From assembly GCF_019049255.1 (NCBI RefSeq), contig NZ_JAGMUJ010000187.1, positions 12,564-76,563 on the forward strand: 64,000 nucleotides of DNA, written 5' to 3'. This stretch comes from Streptomyces sp. AC558_RSS880. Lineage in GTDB: Bacteria; Actinomycetota; Actinomycetes; Streptomycetales; Streptomycetaceae. Positions 17,756 through 26,109 of this stretch are shown in pieces (position 1 is the stretch's first letter; each line of letters begins with the position of its first letter). The translations under genes were made by a program, and so were the position numbers. The notes under the pieces are model-generated. The model ran no database searches, was not told the DNA's origin, and was given only the letters and a program-made list of their open reading frames with translations.

Positions 17756-17920
17756 GGTGAGCGGCTTTCTCTGCGGTTGCTGTCTGTGGACGGCACGGCG
17801 CATCGGCGTTTCGACGATCGCCGTGCCGGGGGAGACAACGGGGCCTGCCGTGCCGCGGTGCGGACGACAGGCCCCATCCAGCCGGCGGACCCGTCCCCGG
17901 AGGGCCCGCCACCCGACGAC

Positions 17921-18670
17921 TCAGCGCTGCTGCTGCGCAAGCCAGTCGGCGAAACGGGTCTCCGCGATGTGCGCGTCCGGACCGGGGAGCAGAGTGGTCT
18001 CCTTCAGCTCCGCACCGAAGTACGGGGCGTGCACGTCGGTCACGACCTTGCGCGGGTCCTTCTTGGCGGCCAGCCCCTTGCGGATCAGCTCGTCGAGCTG
18101 GAACTCGTCGGGGCCGGCGACCTCCACCACCCCGTTGACGGGGGTGCCCACCGCGGTGCGGCCGACGGCGGCGGCCACGTCGTCGGAGAAGATGGGACGG
18201 ATCTTGACCGGGGCCAGCCGGACGGTGTCACCGTCGGTCGCCGCCTCGGCGATCCCCTTCATGAACTCGAAGAACTGCGTGGCGTGAACGATGGAGTAGG
18301 GGATCCCGGACTCCTTGATCAGCTCCTCCTGCGCCTGCTTGGCACGGAAGTAGCCGCTCTCCTGCAGCCGCTCCGTGCCGACCACGGAGAGCGCGACGTG
18401 GTGGGTCACACCGGCCTCCGACTCCGCCTTGAGGAGGTTGGTGGTCGAGGTGCGGAAGAACTCCATGACGGCGTCGTCCGCGAACGACGGCGAGTTCGAC
18501 ACGTCGACCACGACGGAGGCACCCCGCAGGACCTCGGCCAGCCCCTCACCGGTGAGCGTGTTGACGCCGGTGTTGGGGGCGGCCGGCACCGCCTCGTGAC
18601 CGTGCTCGCCGAGCTTGGCGACCAGCTTCGAGCCGATCAGTCCGGTACCGCCGATGACTACGACCTTCAT
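17921..18670 (-). CDS. NmrA-type SDR (NAD(P)-binding) protein, copy 1
   Basis: A 249-residue atypical short-chain dehydrogenase. The nucleotide-binding glycine motif VVIGGTGLIGSKLVAKL is at residues 3-19. FFRTSTTNLLKAE is near 70-82, then HHVALSVVGTERL, YFRAKQAQEE and SIVHATQFFEF, which is the usual NmrA/SDR_a5 pattern. Such proteins act as dehydrogenase/epimerases or as redox sensors; the substrate is unknown. It is paralogous to 38033 and, more distantly, 53921. These SDRs are the epimerase part of the COE genes (carboxymuconolactone decarboxylase, oxidoreductase, epimerase) known to travel with ECF41 sigma factors. Its promoter signal begins 47 bases upstream. Confidence 0.87.
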   Translation of the reverse strand: MKVVVIGGTGLIGSKLVAKLGEHGHEAVPAAPNTGVNTLTGEGLAEVLRGASVVVDVSNSPSFADDAVMEFFRTSTTNLLKAESEAGVTHHVALSVVGTERLQESGYFRAKQAQEELIKESGIPYSIVHATQFFEFMKGIAEAATDGDTVRLAPVKIRPIFSDDVAAAVGRTAVGTPVNGVVEVAGPDEFQLDELIRKGLAAKKDPRKVVTDVHAPYFGAELKETTLLPGPDAHIAETRFADWLAQQQR

Positions 18671-18716
18671 GGTGACGATCCTTTCGGGAATGTGCGATGT
18701 CGTCTGCACCAGGGAA

Positions 18717-18743
18717 GACCGAGTGCGCACGATTTCTGTGACA
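18717..18743 (-). promoter_or_regulatory. TGTCACA-N16-GGTC promoter for SDR copy 1
   Basis: On the minus strand TGTCACA (18743-18737), 16 bases, GGTC (18720-18717). The start codon is at 18670. Confidence 0.83.
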
Positions 18744-18782
18744 GGGGAAATGTGTTCAGCACGTCTCATGGCCGCGGGGCCG

Positions 18783-20513
18783 CTATTCGACGAGCTTCCC
18801 TTCGGTGGACACTTCCGCCATGAGGGACGCGATCTCGTCCGGGATGGCGGGAATGCTCTCGTGGGTGATTCCCGTCGTCGGGGACCAGACCAGGTTGACG
18901 CGGAAGGCGGGATCCATGTCGGGGTAGTCACTGCGGTTGTGACAACCCCGGGTCTCCCGGCGTTCCAGCGCCGCTTCGAGAGTGGCGCGGGCCGCGAGGG
19001 CGGCCGACTTGAGGTCGAAGGCGTGGGCGAGGTCCTGGAAGCCGGCGATGTCGGGGTGGACCCCGACGTTCTGCATGCGCTTCTCGATGGTGTCCAGTTC
19101 CGCCAGACCGGTGCGCAGACCCTGTTCGTCCCGGACGACGCCGGCGTGCTCGGTCATGGTGTTGCGGATCGCGCGCTGGAGCGCGCGGACGTTCTCGGGT
19201 CCGTCAGCGGCGAGCAGTTCGTCGACTTCGGTGCGCGCCTGGGCCACGGCGGTCGCGGATCGGGGCTGCGCGGTGAGTGACCGCGAGTAGGCGGCGGCCG
19301 CCTGCCCGGTGATACGGCCGTAGACGAGGAGCTCGATCAGACTGTTGCCCCCCAGGCGGTTGGCGCCGTGCAGACCGCTGGAGGCCTCGCCGATGGCGTA
19401 CAGGCCGCGGACGTCGGTGCTGTGGTCCTCGGGGCGGACCCAGACGCCCCCCATCGAGTAGTGCGCGGTGGGGGCGACCTCGATGGGTTCACGGGTGATG
19501 TCGAGCATCTGCAGTTCGAGGAGCGTCTGGTAGACCCGGGGGAGCCGGTTCATGATCGTCTGACGGGGCAGATGGGAGACGTCGAGCCAGACGCCGCCGT
19601 TGGCGGTACCCCGGCCTTCCTTGATCTCCGTGTAGGAGGCGAGGGCCACGCGGTCGCGTGTGGAGAGTTCCATGCGCTGCGGGTCGTATCGGTTCATGTA
19701 CCGCTCGCCGAGGGCGTTGCGCAGGATGCCGCCCTCGCCCCGGGCGGCCTCGCTGACCAGGGTGCCGGCGGCGTTCTCGGGTTCGATGATCCCGGACGGG
19801 TGGAACTGCACCAGTTCGGGGTCGCGCAGGCGGGCCCCGGCCTCGACCGCCAGGCGGAAGGAGTCGCCGGTGTTCTCGTCACGTCGGGAAGAGGTGCGTC
19901 GCCAGATGCGCGTGTGCCCGCCGGCCGCGAGGATGACGGCGTCCGCGTGGACGAGGTGGCGGGTGCCGTTGGTGAGGTCGAAGCCGTAGGCCCCGAAGAC
20001 GGCACCGTCGTGGACCAGGAGACGCGTGATGTAGACGCTGTCCAGCATCGGTATGTCCAGCTGGCTCGCGCGTCGGATGAGGGTGCGCTGGATCTCCAGG
20101 CCGGTGTAGTCGCCGGCGAAGGCGGTGCGGCGGAACTTGTGGGCGCCGAAGAAGCGCTGGGAGATGCGGCCGTCCCCTTCGCGCGCGAAGTCCATGCCGT
20201 AGCGCTCCAGGTCGTCGATGCCCAGGGCGGCGCCCTGCGTGACGATCTCGGCCGTGCGGGGGTCGCCGAGCAGGTAACTCTCTTTGAGCGTGTCCGCGGC
20301 GTGCTGCTGCCAGGAATCTTCGGGGTCCATCGTGGCCAGGGCCGCGTTGATGCCGCCGGCGGCAAGGGAAGTGTGGGTGTCCTCCTTGGGGCGCTTGCCG
20401 ACGGCGACGACGTCGACACCGGCTTCGGCCAGCTCGATCGCGGCCCGCAGGCCGGCCCCGCCGGTACCGATCACCAGCACCGTGGTGGAAAGTTGTCGTT
20501 CGGTGATAGGCAC
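18783..20513 (-). CDS. fumarate reductase/succinate dehydrogenase-type flavoprotein
   Basis: A 576-residue SdhA/FrdA-family flavoprotein. The FAD motif VLVIGTGGAGLRAAIELA is at residues 12-29. DTHTSLAAGGINAAL (about 45-59) places a His where SdhA/FrdA bind FAD covalently. HPSGI, SEAARGEGG and GLHGANRLGGNSL follow, with the catalytic Arg/His regions, and the C-terminal helical domain is complete. No iron-sulfur subunit or membrane anchor gene is nearby; instead a 7Fe ferredoxin gene diverges from it with back-to-back promoters. It may therefore be a soluble fumarate reductase or dehydrogenase fed by that ferredoxin (inference). L-aspartate oxidase is less likely because of the His. The start is GTG behind GGGAG. 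Confidence 0.88.
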   Translation of the reverse strand: MPITERQLSTTVLVIGTGGAGLRAAIELAEAGVDVVAVGKRPKEDTHTSLAAGGINAALATMDPEDSWQQHAADTLKESYLLGDPRTAEIVTQGAALGIDDLERYGMDFAREGDGRISQRFFGAHKFRRTAFAGDYTGLEIQRTLIRRASQLDIPMLDSVYITRLLVHDGAVFGAYGFDLTNGTRHLVHADAVILAAGGHTRIWRRTSSRRDENTGDSFRLAVEAGARLRDPELVQFHPSGIIEPENAAGTLVSEAARGEGGILRNALGERYMNRYDPQRMELSTRDRVALASYTEIKEGRGTANGGVWLDVSHLPRQTIMNRLPRVYQTLLELQMLDITREPIEVAPTAHYSMGGVWVRPEDHSTDVRGLYAIGEASSGLHGANRLGGNSLIELLVYGRITGQAAAAYSRSLTAQPRSATAVAQARTEVDELLAADGPENVRALQRAIRNTMTEHAGVVRDEQGLRTGLAELDTIEKRMQNVGVHPDIAGFQDLAHAFDLKSAALAARATLEAALERRETRGCHNRSDYPDMDPAFRVNLVWSPTTGITHESIPAIPDEIASLMAEVSTEGKLVE

Positions 20514-20548
20514 GATAGCTCCCGTCGCAATGGATGGTCATTGACTAG

Positions 20549-20575
20549 GACCAGGTCAGGCCGAGGTTTGTGACA
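20549..20575 (-). promoter_or_regulatory. TGTCACA-N16-GGTC promoter for the fumarate reductase-like gene
   Basis: On the minus strand TGTCACA (20575-20569), 16 bases, GGTC (20552-20549). The start codon is at 20513. Only 15 bases separate it from the opposite promoter. Confidence 0.85.
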
Positions 20576-20590
20576 CCGGCATCGCGCGCG

Positions 20591-20617
20591 TGTCACAACG
20601 TTGCGGTGCCCCCGGTC
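20591..20617 (+). promoter_or_regulatory. TGTCACA-N16-GGTC promoter for the ferredoxin gene
   Basis: TGTCACA at 20591-20597, 16 bases, GGTC at 20614-20617, 71 bases before the ferredoxin ATG. It is back to back with the previous site. Confidence 0.83.
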
Positions 20618-20687
20618 ATATCGACGAGCCTGACGTCCGCGCGAGCCCGCGCCATGACGCGTTCGACGTTCGAGGAGGAGGAGAGGG

Positions 20688-21074
20688 ATGACGTACGTCA
20701 TCGCACAACCCTGCGTCGACATCAAGGACCGGGCCTGTGTGACCGAATGCCCCGTGGATTGCATCTACGAGGGCTCACGCACGCTCTACATCAACCCCGA
20801 GGAGTGCGTCGACTGCCACGCATGCGAACCCGTCTGCCCCGTGGAAGCCATCTTCCACGAGGACGATCTACCGCCGCACTGGGCGCATTACCTTGCCATC
20901 GACGCGGAGTACTTCGAAGCGGCGACTCCCGAGCCCCACCGCCGACGTGACACGTCGGGCGATCACCCCTTCGTCGCAGCACTGCCCCCGCAGAGCCCGC
21001 GCAAGAAGGAGATCTCCGTTTTCACCGCTCGCAGGGAGGAAGCCGCCGACGCGGACCTGTGGTTCCCTTCCTGA
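20688..21074 (+). CDS. 7Fe ferredoxin ([3Fe-4S][4Fe-4S])
   Basis: A 128-residue bacterial 7Fe ferredoxin. The first cysteine set is Cys9, Cys17, Cys21 and Cys25 (CVTECPVDC). The second is Cys40, Cys43, Cys46 and Cys50 (CVDCHACEPVC). The spacing is typical of the FdxA type, which carries one 3Fe and one 4Fe cluster. After about residue 105 there is a polar tail of modest length. It is a soluble one-electron carrier. Its divergent promoter pair with the fumarate reductase-like flavoprotein, and a ferredoxin reductase gene 7 kb away under the same signal, suggest an electron chain NADH - ferredoxin reductase - ferredoxin - flavoprotein (inference). The ATG follows GGAGGAGAGGG. Confidence 0.92.
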   Translation: MTYVIAQPCVDIKDRACVTECPVDCIYEGSRTLYINPEECVDCHACEPVCPVEAIFHEDDLPPHWAHYLAIDAEYFEAATPEPHRRRDTSGDHPFVAALPPQSPRKKEISVFTARREEAADADLWFPS

Positions 21075-21092
21075 CCGACCGCTCCGGCGACG

Positions 21093-21118
21093 GGCAGCCG
21101 CCGACGGGGGCGGCTGCC
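21093..21118. terminator. hairpin between ferredoxin and ohr
   Basis: Perfect 10-base arms GGCAGCCGCC (21093-21102) and GGCGGCTGCC (21109-21118) around a 6-base loop, between convergent genes. Confidence 0.75.
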
Positions 21119-21140
21119 GACGTCTGCCGGGCGTGGCCGG

Positions 21141-21638
21141 TCAGGGGGCCAGCGTGATGGTGGTGGGCGTTCCCTTCCAGGCCATGCGCGCGTAGGGACA
21201 CAACGCGTCGGCCTTCTCGATGAGGTCGCCGGCCGTGTCGGGAGCGACTCCGGGCCACCGCACCACCAGATCGACGCGCAGCAGGTAGCCACCGTCCTCC
21301 GGGTCCCGCCCGAAGGCGACGGTCGCCACGACGGAGATCGCCGCTGGATCGAGCGCCTCCTGCCGTGCCAGCAGGCTCAGCGCGCCATGGAAGCACGCCG
21401 CGAAACCGGCCGCGAAGAGCTGCTCGGGGTTGGTTCCCCGGCCGTCACCGCCCAGCTCGGCCGGCATGCGCAGCTCGAGGTCCAGGGCGCCGTCGGACGA
21501 CTGTGCCCGGCCGGAGGCCCGTCCATGTGAGGCCACACCGCCGTGGACGGTCACGGTGGTCGTATAGATGGGCGAGAACCCTTCCCCGTCGTAATCCTTT
21601 TCGGTCGACAGGGTGGGCAACTGGATCCGCTCGGTCAC
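21141..21638 (-). CDS. ohr: organic hydroperoxide reductase (Ohr/OsmC family)
   Basis: A 165-residue thiol peroxidase. The peroxidatic cysteine is Cys82 in FAAGFAACFHGAL and the resolving cysteine Cys147 in KADALCPYARM. The N-terminal strands (PIYTTTVTVHGG) and the AELGGDGRGTNPEQLFAAG stretch are typical of Ohr rather than YhfA. Ohr detoxifies organic and fatty-acid hydroperoxides in the cytoplasm using lipoylated proteins or dihydrolipoamide as reductant. The lipoyl-bearing E2 encoded at 33948 is a possible source in the same regulon (inference). The promoter signal CGTCACA-N16-GGTC starts 60 bases upstream. No OhrR repressor gene is adjacent. Confidence 0.88.
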   Translation of the reverse strand: MTERIQLPTLSTEKDYDGEGFSPIYTTTVTVHGGVASHGRASGRAQSSDGALDLELRMPAELGGDGRGTNPEQLFAAGFAACFHGALSLLARQEALDPAAISVVATVAFGRDPEDGGYLLRVDLVVRWPGVAPDTAGDLIEKADALCPYARMAWKGTPTTITLAP

Positions 21639-21697
21639 GGCATGACTCCGTCGTCGTCGAGGTACGCAGTCCCGGCAGAGGTCCGGGACTACTGGAT

Positions 21698-21724
21698 GAC
21701 CGACGAGTAACCGCTCCTGTGACG
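21698..21724 (-). promoter_or_regulatory. CGTCACA-N16-GGTC promoter for ohr
   Basis: On the minus strand CGTCACA (21724-21718), 16 bases, GGTC (21701-21698). The ohr ATG is at 21638. Confidence 0.75.
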
Positions 21725-21744
21725 CCTGTCCTTCCGACAGCGGG

Positions 21745-22641
21745 TCAGTCGTTCAGCGAGGCCACGTAGGGCGCCAGCTTGTCCGGGTTCATCACCCACA
21801 TGAGCCGGTCGATGCCGTCCGCCGAGATGTCGGCGGTCAGCAGGGCGACTGCCTCCCCGCCGGACGAGACCAGCACGGCCGATCGGCCGTTCGCCTCGAC
21901 CCACCGGATCTCCGCCTGCGGCCAGAAGCGCGGAGCGAAGGCCATGAGGTACTGCGAGACGTGAGGCCGTCCGATGACCGGGATCCTGGACGCGCCGCGG
22001 ATTCCGTTACCGTCCGAGTAGCTGACGACGTCGGCGGTGAGCACGTCCTCCAGCACCGACAGGTCGCCCGTCCGGGCCGCGGACAGGAAGACCTCCAGCA
22101 GCCGCCGGTGGGCTGCCGGCGTGACGCGTTCCTTGCGCTCGGCGGCCAGGTGCCTGCGCCCGCGGCTGACCAGCTGACGGGCGTTGGCCTCGGTGGTCTC
22201 CAGGATCTCGGCGACCCGCCCGTAGGGATAGTCGAACGCCTCTCGGAGCACGTAGGCGGTGCGCTCCACGGGATTCAGCTTCTCCAGCAGCAGCAGAACC
22301 GCCATCTCCAGGGCCTCGGCCCGCTCCGCGCCCAGCTGCGGATCCTGCGCGGTGTCGACGGGCTCGGGAAGCCAGGGCCCGACATAGGACTCTCGGCGTA
22401 CCCGCGCGGACCGGGCCAGGTTGATCGCCAGCCTCGTGGCGACCGTGGTCAGGAAGGCGGCCGGTTCATGGACCTTCGCACGATCGGTGTTCTGCCACCG
22501 CAGCCAGGTCTCCTGCACGACGTCCTCGGCCTCCACCGCGCTGCCCAGGACTCGGTACGCGATGCCGAAGAGCTGTGGGCGCGCCGCGAGGAAGTCCTTC
22601 GTCGCTTGATCAAGGGTGTCGGGTCGGGCGCCAGGGTGCAT
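21745..22641 (-). CDS. ECF41-type sigma factor with SnoaL-like tail, copy 2
   Basis: A 298-residue paralogue of the 15478 protein: QLFGIAYRVLGSAVEAED in region 2, WLPEPVDTAQDP between domains, YVLREAFDYPYGRVAEIL in region 4, and a SnoaL-like domain with SYSDGNGIRGASRIPVIG ending in WVMNPDKLAPY. All ECF41 hallmarks are intact. The tail should govern activity in place of an anti-sigma factor. The ATG follows AAGGGA. Unlike copy 1, no TGTCACA-N16-GGTC is found upstream, so it may be the constitutive or first-acting member that switches on the others (inference). Confidence 0.92.
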   Translation of the reverse strand: MHPGARPDTLDQATKDFLAARPQLFGIAYRVLGSAVEAEDVVQETWLRWQNTDRAKVHEPAAFLTTVATRLAINLARSARVRRESYVGPWLPEPVDTAQDPQLGAERAEALEMAVLLLLEKLNPVERTAYVLREAFDYPYGRVAEILETTEANARQLVSRGRRHLAAERKERVTPAAHRRLLEVFLSAARTGDLSVLEDVLTADVVSYSDGNGIRGASRIPVIGRPHVSQYLMAFAPRFWPQAEIRWVEANGRSAVLVSSGGEAVALLTADISADGIDRLMWVMNPDKLAPYVASLND

Positions 22642-22831
22642 GGGTCGTCCCTTCTGGCTTCGTGTGCCCCATGCTACAAGCGGCCGCGGACGGACGCGGC
22701 GGTGGACGGCCGCACGACCGCGTCCGACGCCTCCCCCTTGGCACACCGTGTCACTCGGACACTTTCCCACGACCACCGTCGCTGGACGGGCCCATGCAAG
22801 GGCCCGTGATCGCAAGCCCGTGTCCGTGCCG

Positions 22832-22858
22832 TGTCACGGATCGATCGCACGCCTGGTC
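22832..22858 (+). promoter_or_regulatory. TGTCACG-N16-GGTC promoter for the DUF5134 gene
   Basis: TGTCACG at 22832-22838, 16 bases, GGTC at 22855-22858, 37 bases before GTG 22896. This spacing argues against the ATG at 22875. Confidence 0.72.
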
Positions 22859-22895
22859 AGGACTGAGAACCGTCATGTACCAGGAGGCGCCCACA

Positions 22896-23534
22896 GTGTC
22901 GGACAAGACGCCAGCACTCCACGTCGTGCACTGCATGCTGACGCTGCTCTTCGCCCTCGTGGCCCTGCACGCGCTGCGGCAAGGTGTCCGTTCACCGGGG
23001 GCGGGGCGCCGTGACCGGGTGGATCACCTGCTGCACTTCGCCATGGCGACGGCCATGGCGGCGATGCCCTGGAGCCTCGGCCCGCCGTCCGGTCGGACCA
23101 TGACGGTGCTCTTCACGGCCGCCGCTCTGTGGTTCCCGCTGACCGCCCTCCACCACCGCACGGTGGGCACGGTGTCGGCGCTCGCCGGTCGGCTGCCGCC
23201 CGCCGTCGGCATGGCGGCGATGGCGTGGATGTCGCGGACACCCGACGGCCGGGGCGCACCCGCCCACGAAACCCTGGCCGGAGGCGTCCCGGCCGCGCAC
23301 CACTCCGCGGCGCACGGCCATGCCGCGAACGCCTCGGTGACGGCGGCCGTGATCACCGTCGCACTGACGGCCTGCCTCCTCGGCCTCGCCGTACGGTCGT
23401 TGACGCGTCCCATGCCCGCGCTCCGGACCGCCACGGACACCGCGCACCGCGCCGCCGCGGCGGACCCGTACGGGCACGTGCGCGACGGGGCGATGTCGTT
23501 GGGGACGGCCGTGATGCTGCTCCTGCCCCACTGA
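22896..23534 (+). CDS. DUF5134-type multi-span membrane protein
   Basis: A 212-residue integral membrane protein that I place in DUF5134 by its pattern of spans and the DHLLHFAMATAMAAMPW segment. About five spans are visible: residues 6-28, 46-62, 72-90, around 105, and 150-172, plus a short terminal one. Histidines and methionines cluster within or near the spans (HHSAAHGHAAN loop), which could bind metal or heme, but this is a guess. The start is set at GTG 22896 since AGGAGG lies eight bases before it; ATG 22875 in the same frame is the alternative. Function unknown. It belongs to the candidate regulon. Confidence 0.72.
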   Translation: MSDKTPALHVVHCMLTLLFALVALHALRQGVRSPGAGRRDRVDHLLHFAMATAMAAMPWSLGPPSGRTMTVLFTAAALWFPLTALHHRTVGTVSALAGRLPPAVGMAAMAWMSRTPDGRGAPAHETLAGGVPAAHHSAAHGHAANASVTAAVITVALTACLLGLAVRSLTRPMPALRTATDTAHRAAAADPYGHVRDGAMSLGTAVMLLLPH

Positions 23535-23541
23535 CCGCTGT

Positions 23542-24933
23542 TCACGCGAAGCCGACGACGGCCTTGCTGCGCATCAGGAAGTCCGACAGGTAACTGTCGT
23601 GGGGCACTCCGGGAGCCATCCAGTACGTCGGTCGGTCACCGGTGTACAGATTGGCGATGGTGGGTTCCGCCAACAGGGTGTCCAGCAACGCGCGGTCGTG
23701 GGAGAGGACCGAGAGGACGAGTGTCTCCCGCAGCGGAGCGATTCCGTTCGAGCGGTTCCACGGCGCGACCCACACGCAGGGAAAGGGGAGTTCGACCCGT
23801 AGTTGCGCGGCTCCCGCGTCGTCGACCTGATGGACGGCCGGACGCAGGACGGCACTTCCGTCCCCGAGGTCGTCGACGATGCCGTCACCCCCGAGCCAGG
23901 CGCGGGTCCCCACCGCCACGTTCCTCAGATAGGAGTCGACGGCCCGGGCCCGGTCCAGCGTGCACACCGGGAGTACCGCCCGGGTGTCCTGGGGCGGCAG
24001 GCCGGGCAGCCGGGACAGGCGGTCCGCGACGGCCTCGGCGAGCGGCGCCGGATCGCCTTCGACGAAGACGGCGGTGGTGTTGACGCAGGCGGTGCCGCCC
24101 TCGTCGGCGACGGAACCGACGATGGTGTCGAGGTGCTCCCGCCAATCCGTGTCCGCGGTGATGAGGATCTTGGTCCGGCCGGGCCCCTGCGGCAGCACGC
24201 GGGCATCGTGGGCGTACCGGGCGACCACGGCGTCGCCGCCGTACACCACCGCGCGGTCGGCACCGCGGATCAACGTCCCGGCGGTCCGGTGGTCCGTGGG
24301 CAGCAACACCAGTTGGTCCTGCCGGACACCGGCCCGGTGCAAGGCTCCGACAAGGCGGTGCGGAGTGAACGGCTCCCGCCGTGACGGACGTACGGCGACG
24401 CGGTAGCCCAGGGCCAGTGCCTCCAGCCACAGCCGGTGGACACCGGGATGGTTGCCGGAGGCGTTGACGGCGAACACCTCGCCCCGACGGGCCCATACGG
24501 CATGCCCGGACCCCGGGCCCGGACCCCGACGATCCCGGACCGTGCCGCGCGGCCTGCCCTGCTCGGCGGACGAACGGGCGAGGCCGACGAATCTCGCGGT
24601 GCCCCGTGTCGCGTCGCGCACCACGGCCAGGGGACTCCCGGAGGTGCGGCTCACCAGGTGCTCGTACTCGCGTACGCTCAGCCCGCCCACGGTGCCGGTG
24701 GCGAACTCCTCGCCGGCCGCTTCCAGGAGCGTGTCCAGGTCGGCCGTCGGCACCGCCTCGGCCTTGCGCAGCGCGGCCAGCGCCCGGTCGACGTACACCG
24801 GCGGCACCAGACTCAGCCGCGCCACCTCGGCACCGGACACATCCGTCACAGGGCTCGGCACGCGGGTCCGGTAGGGGCCGCGGGGGCCCAACGCGTCCAG
24901 GTACACCGGCCCGGCGGCCTTCGCGGCAGTCAT
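23542..24933 (-). CDS. acyl-CoA/carboxylate reductase (LuxC/EhpG-like aldehyde dehydrogenase fold)
   Basis: A 463-residue reductase of the LuxC/ALDH superfamily. VFAVNASGNHPGVHRLW marks the nucleotide-binding entry. The catalytic Cys lies in EGGTACVNTTAVFV (about residue 280), and the C-terminal part is complete. Enzymes of this group reduce an activated acid (acyl-AMP, CoA or thioester) to an aldehyde with NADPH. Together with the EhpF-like adenylating gene just upstream (TGATG overlap, so translationally coupled) it resembles the EhpF-EhpG pair that reduces a phenazine carboxylate. The substrate here is unknown and no phenazine core genes are in the window. Confidence 0.82.
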   Translation of the reverse strand: MTAAKAAGPVYLDALGPRGPYRTRVPSPVTDVSGAEVARLSLVPPVYVDRALAALRKAEAVPTADLDTLLEAAGEEFATGTVGGLSVREYEHLVSRTSGSPLAVVRDATRGTARFVGLARSSAEQGRPRGTVRDRRGPGPGSGHAVWARRGEVFAVNASGNHPGVHRLWLEALALGYRVAVRPSRREPFTPHRLVGALHRAGVRQDQLVLLPTDHRTAGTLIRGADRAVVYGGDAVVARYAHDARVLPQGPGRTKILITADTDWREHLDTIVGSVADEGGTACVNTTAVFVEGDPAPLAEAVADRLSRLPGLPPQDTRAVLPVCTLDRARAVDSYLRNVAVGTRAWLGGDGIVDDLGDGSAVLRPAVHQVDDAGAAQLRVELPFPCVWVAPWNRSNGIAPLRETLVLSVLSHDRALLDTLLAEPTIANLYTGDRPTYWMAPGVPHDSYLSDFLMRSKAVVGFA

Positions 24934-26033
24934 CAGTACACGCCCTCGATCACGGTCTCACCCTTCACCGTGGGCACGGGCGCCACGTCCGCGACGGCGT
25001 CGCCCGCGTGGCCGCCGGCCGGCCGCATACGCACCGCCGTGTCACGTTCCGCGTTGTTGGGGATGAGCATGGACTTGCTGACGTGGCTGACGATCACCTG
25101 GCCCCGCTCGCCGACCTCGACCCGCTCTCCGGTGGCGGGGTCGACGACCGACAGGAACACGTACGGCGACACCGGGTCGAACACGCAGGGCTGCGAGGCG
25201 TCGAGACCGACCCGTTCGAGCAGCGCGGTGAGCATCATGGTGTTGCCGTACATGCCGATGAGCGGCACGTCGGGAAAGACCTCCGTGGACAGCAGGTGTC
25301 GGGTGTCGGGGTCCATGTGGGTGCCACCCCAGACGATCGCCCGGACGGAACCGTTGACGCGCTCCAGGAGGTCCTCCTCGCGGGCGAAGCGCTCCAGCAG
25401 GGGAGTGGTGGCGGCCAGTACCCCGATGTCCTGGGTCAGCAGGATCCGCCGGCACTGTTCGACGAGATGGTCGGTGTAGGACTCGACCTCGTCGCTCCGG
25501 CCCGCGGCGACCAGCTTCTTCACCCAGCGGGGGTCCATGTCGATGCTCAGCCCCGGGCCGCCGAGGGACGCCGCCGCCCGCTGCAGCACGTCGCCCACCA
25601 GGTGCGGACCGGTCGGCGCCACGGTCAGCCACCGGGTGCCGAGAGGCAGGCCGTGCTCCCGGAGTCGCTCGTCGACCTGCTCGGTGCTGTGTCGCATCCA
25701 GTCGTCGAGCTGGACGACCCGCTTGGGCGCCCCGGTCGTCCCGCCGCTGTCGAAGACGTTGAGCAGCCGGGCGTCGCTGCCGTAGCCCCGGGGGATCAGG
25801 TCGGTCACGGACACGTGGCGCAGCTCGTCGGTCAGGTCGGGGAAGAGCGACAGGTCCTCCACGCCCTCGACGTCTCGTCGCGGATCGAAGGCGAGCCGCT
25901 CGGCCCGGTCGAGCCAGTAGCGGGAGCCGGTCGCCGGATCGAAGTGCCAGCGCATGGCCGCTCGCACGAACTCGTCCGGATCGACGCCGTCGAACGGCCC
26001 GGCGTCCAGCACGGCGGGGGACTCGTACGTCAT
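24933..26033 (-). CDS. EhpF-like adenylating enzyme (ANL superfamily, no C-terminal subdomain)
   Basis: A 366-residue member of the adenylate-forming superfamily. The phosphate-binding loop is DSGGTTGAPKR (about residues 87-98). VWGGTHMDPDTRHLL and IGMYGNTMM occupy the positions of the A4/A5 core motifs. The protein ends where full-length enzymes would begin the small C-terminal domain with its catalytic Lys; EhpF of phenazine pathways shares this short form. It should activate an aromatic or hydrophobic carboxylic acid for the reductase that follows. The start ATG 26033 follows AAAGGA. The gap to the upstream deacetylase gene is 76 bases. Confidence 0.82.
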   Translation of the reverse strand: MTYESPAVLDAGPFDGVDPDEFVRAAMRWHFDPATGSRYWLDRAERLAFDPRRDVEGVEDLSLFPDLTDELRHVSVTDLIPRGYGSDARLLNVFDSGGTTGAPKRVVQLDDWMRHSTEQVDERLREHGLPLGTRWLTVAPTGPHLVGDVLQRAAASLGGPGLSIDMDPRWVKKLVAAGRSDEVESYTDHLVEQCRRILLTQDIGVLAATTPLLERFAREEDLLERVNGSVRAIVWGGTHMDPDTRHLLSTEVFPDVPLIGMYGNTMMLTALLERVGLDASQPCVFDPVSPYVFLSVVDPATGERVEVGERGQVIVSHVSKSMLIPNNAERDTAVRMRPAGGHAGDAVADVAPVPTVKGETVIEGVY

Positions 26034-26109
26034 CAAGGGTCCTTTCTCGGCGCGGCCCCGTGCGGATGACGGGAAGTCCACGCGGGCATGCGGGGTGTGC
26101 GGGCGTCGC

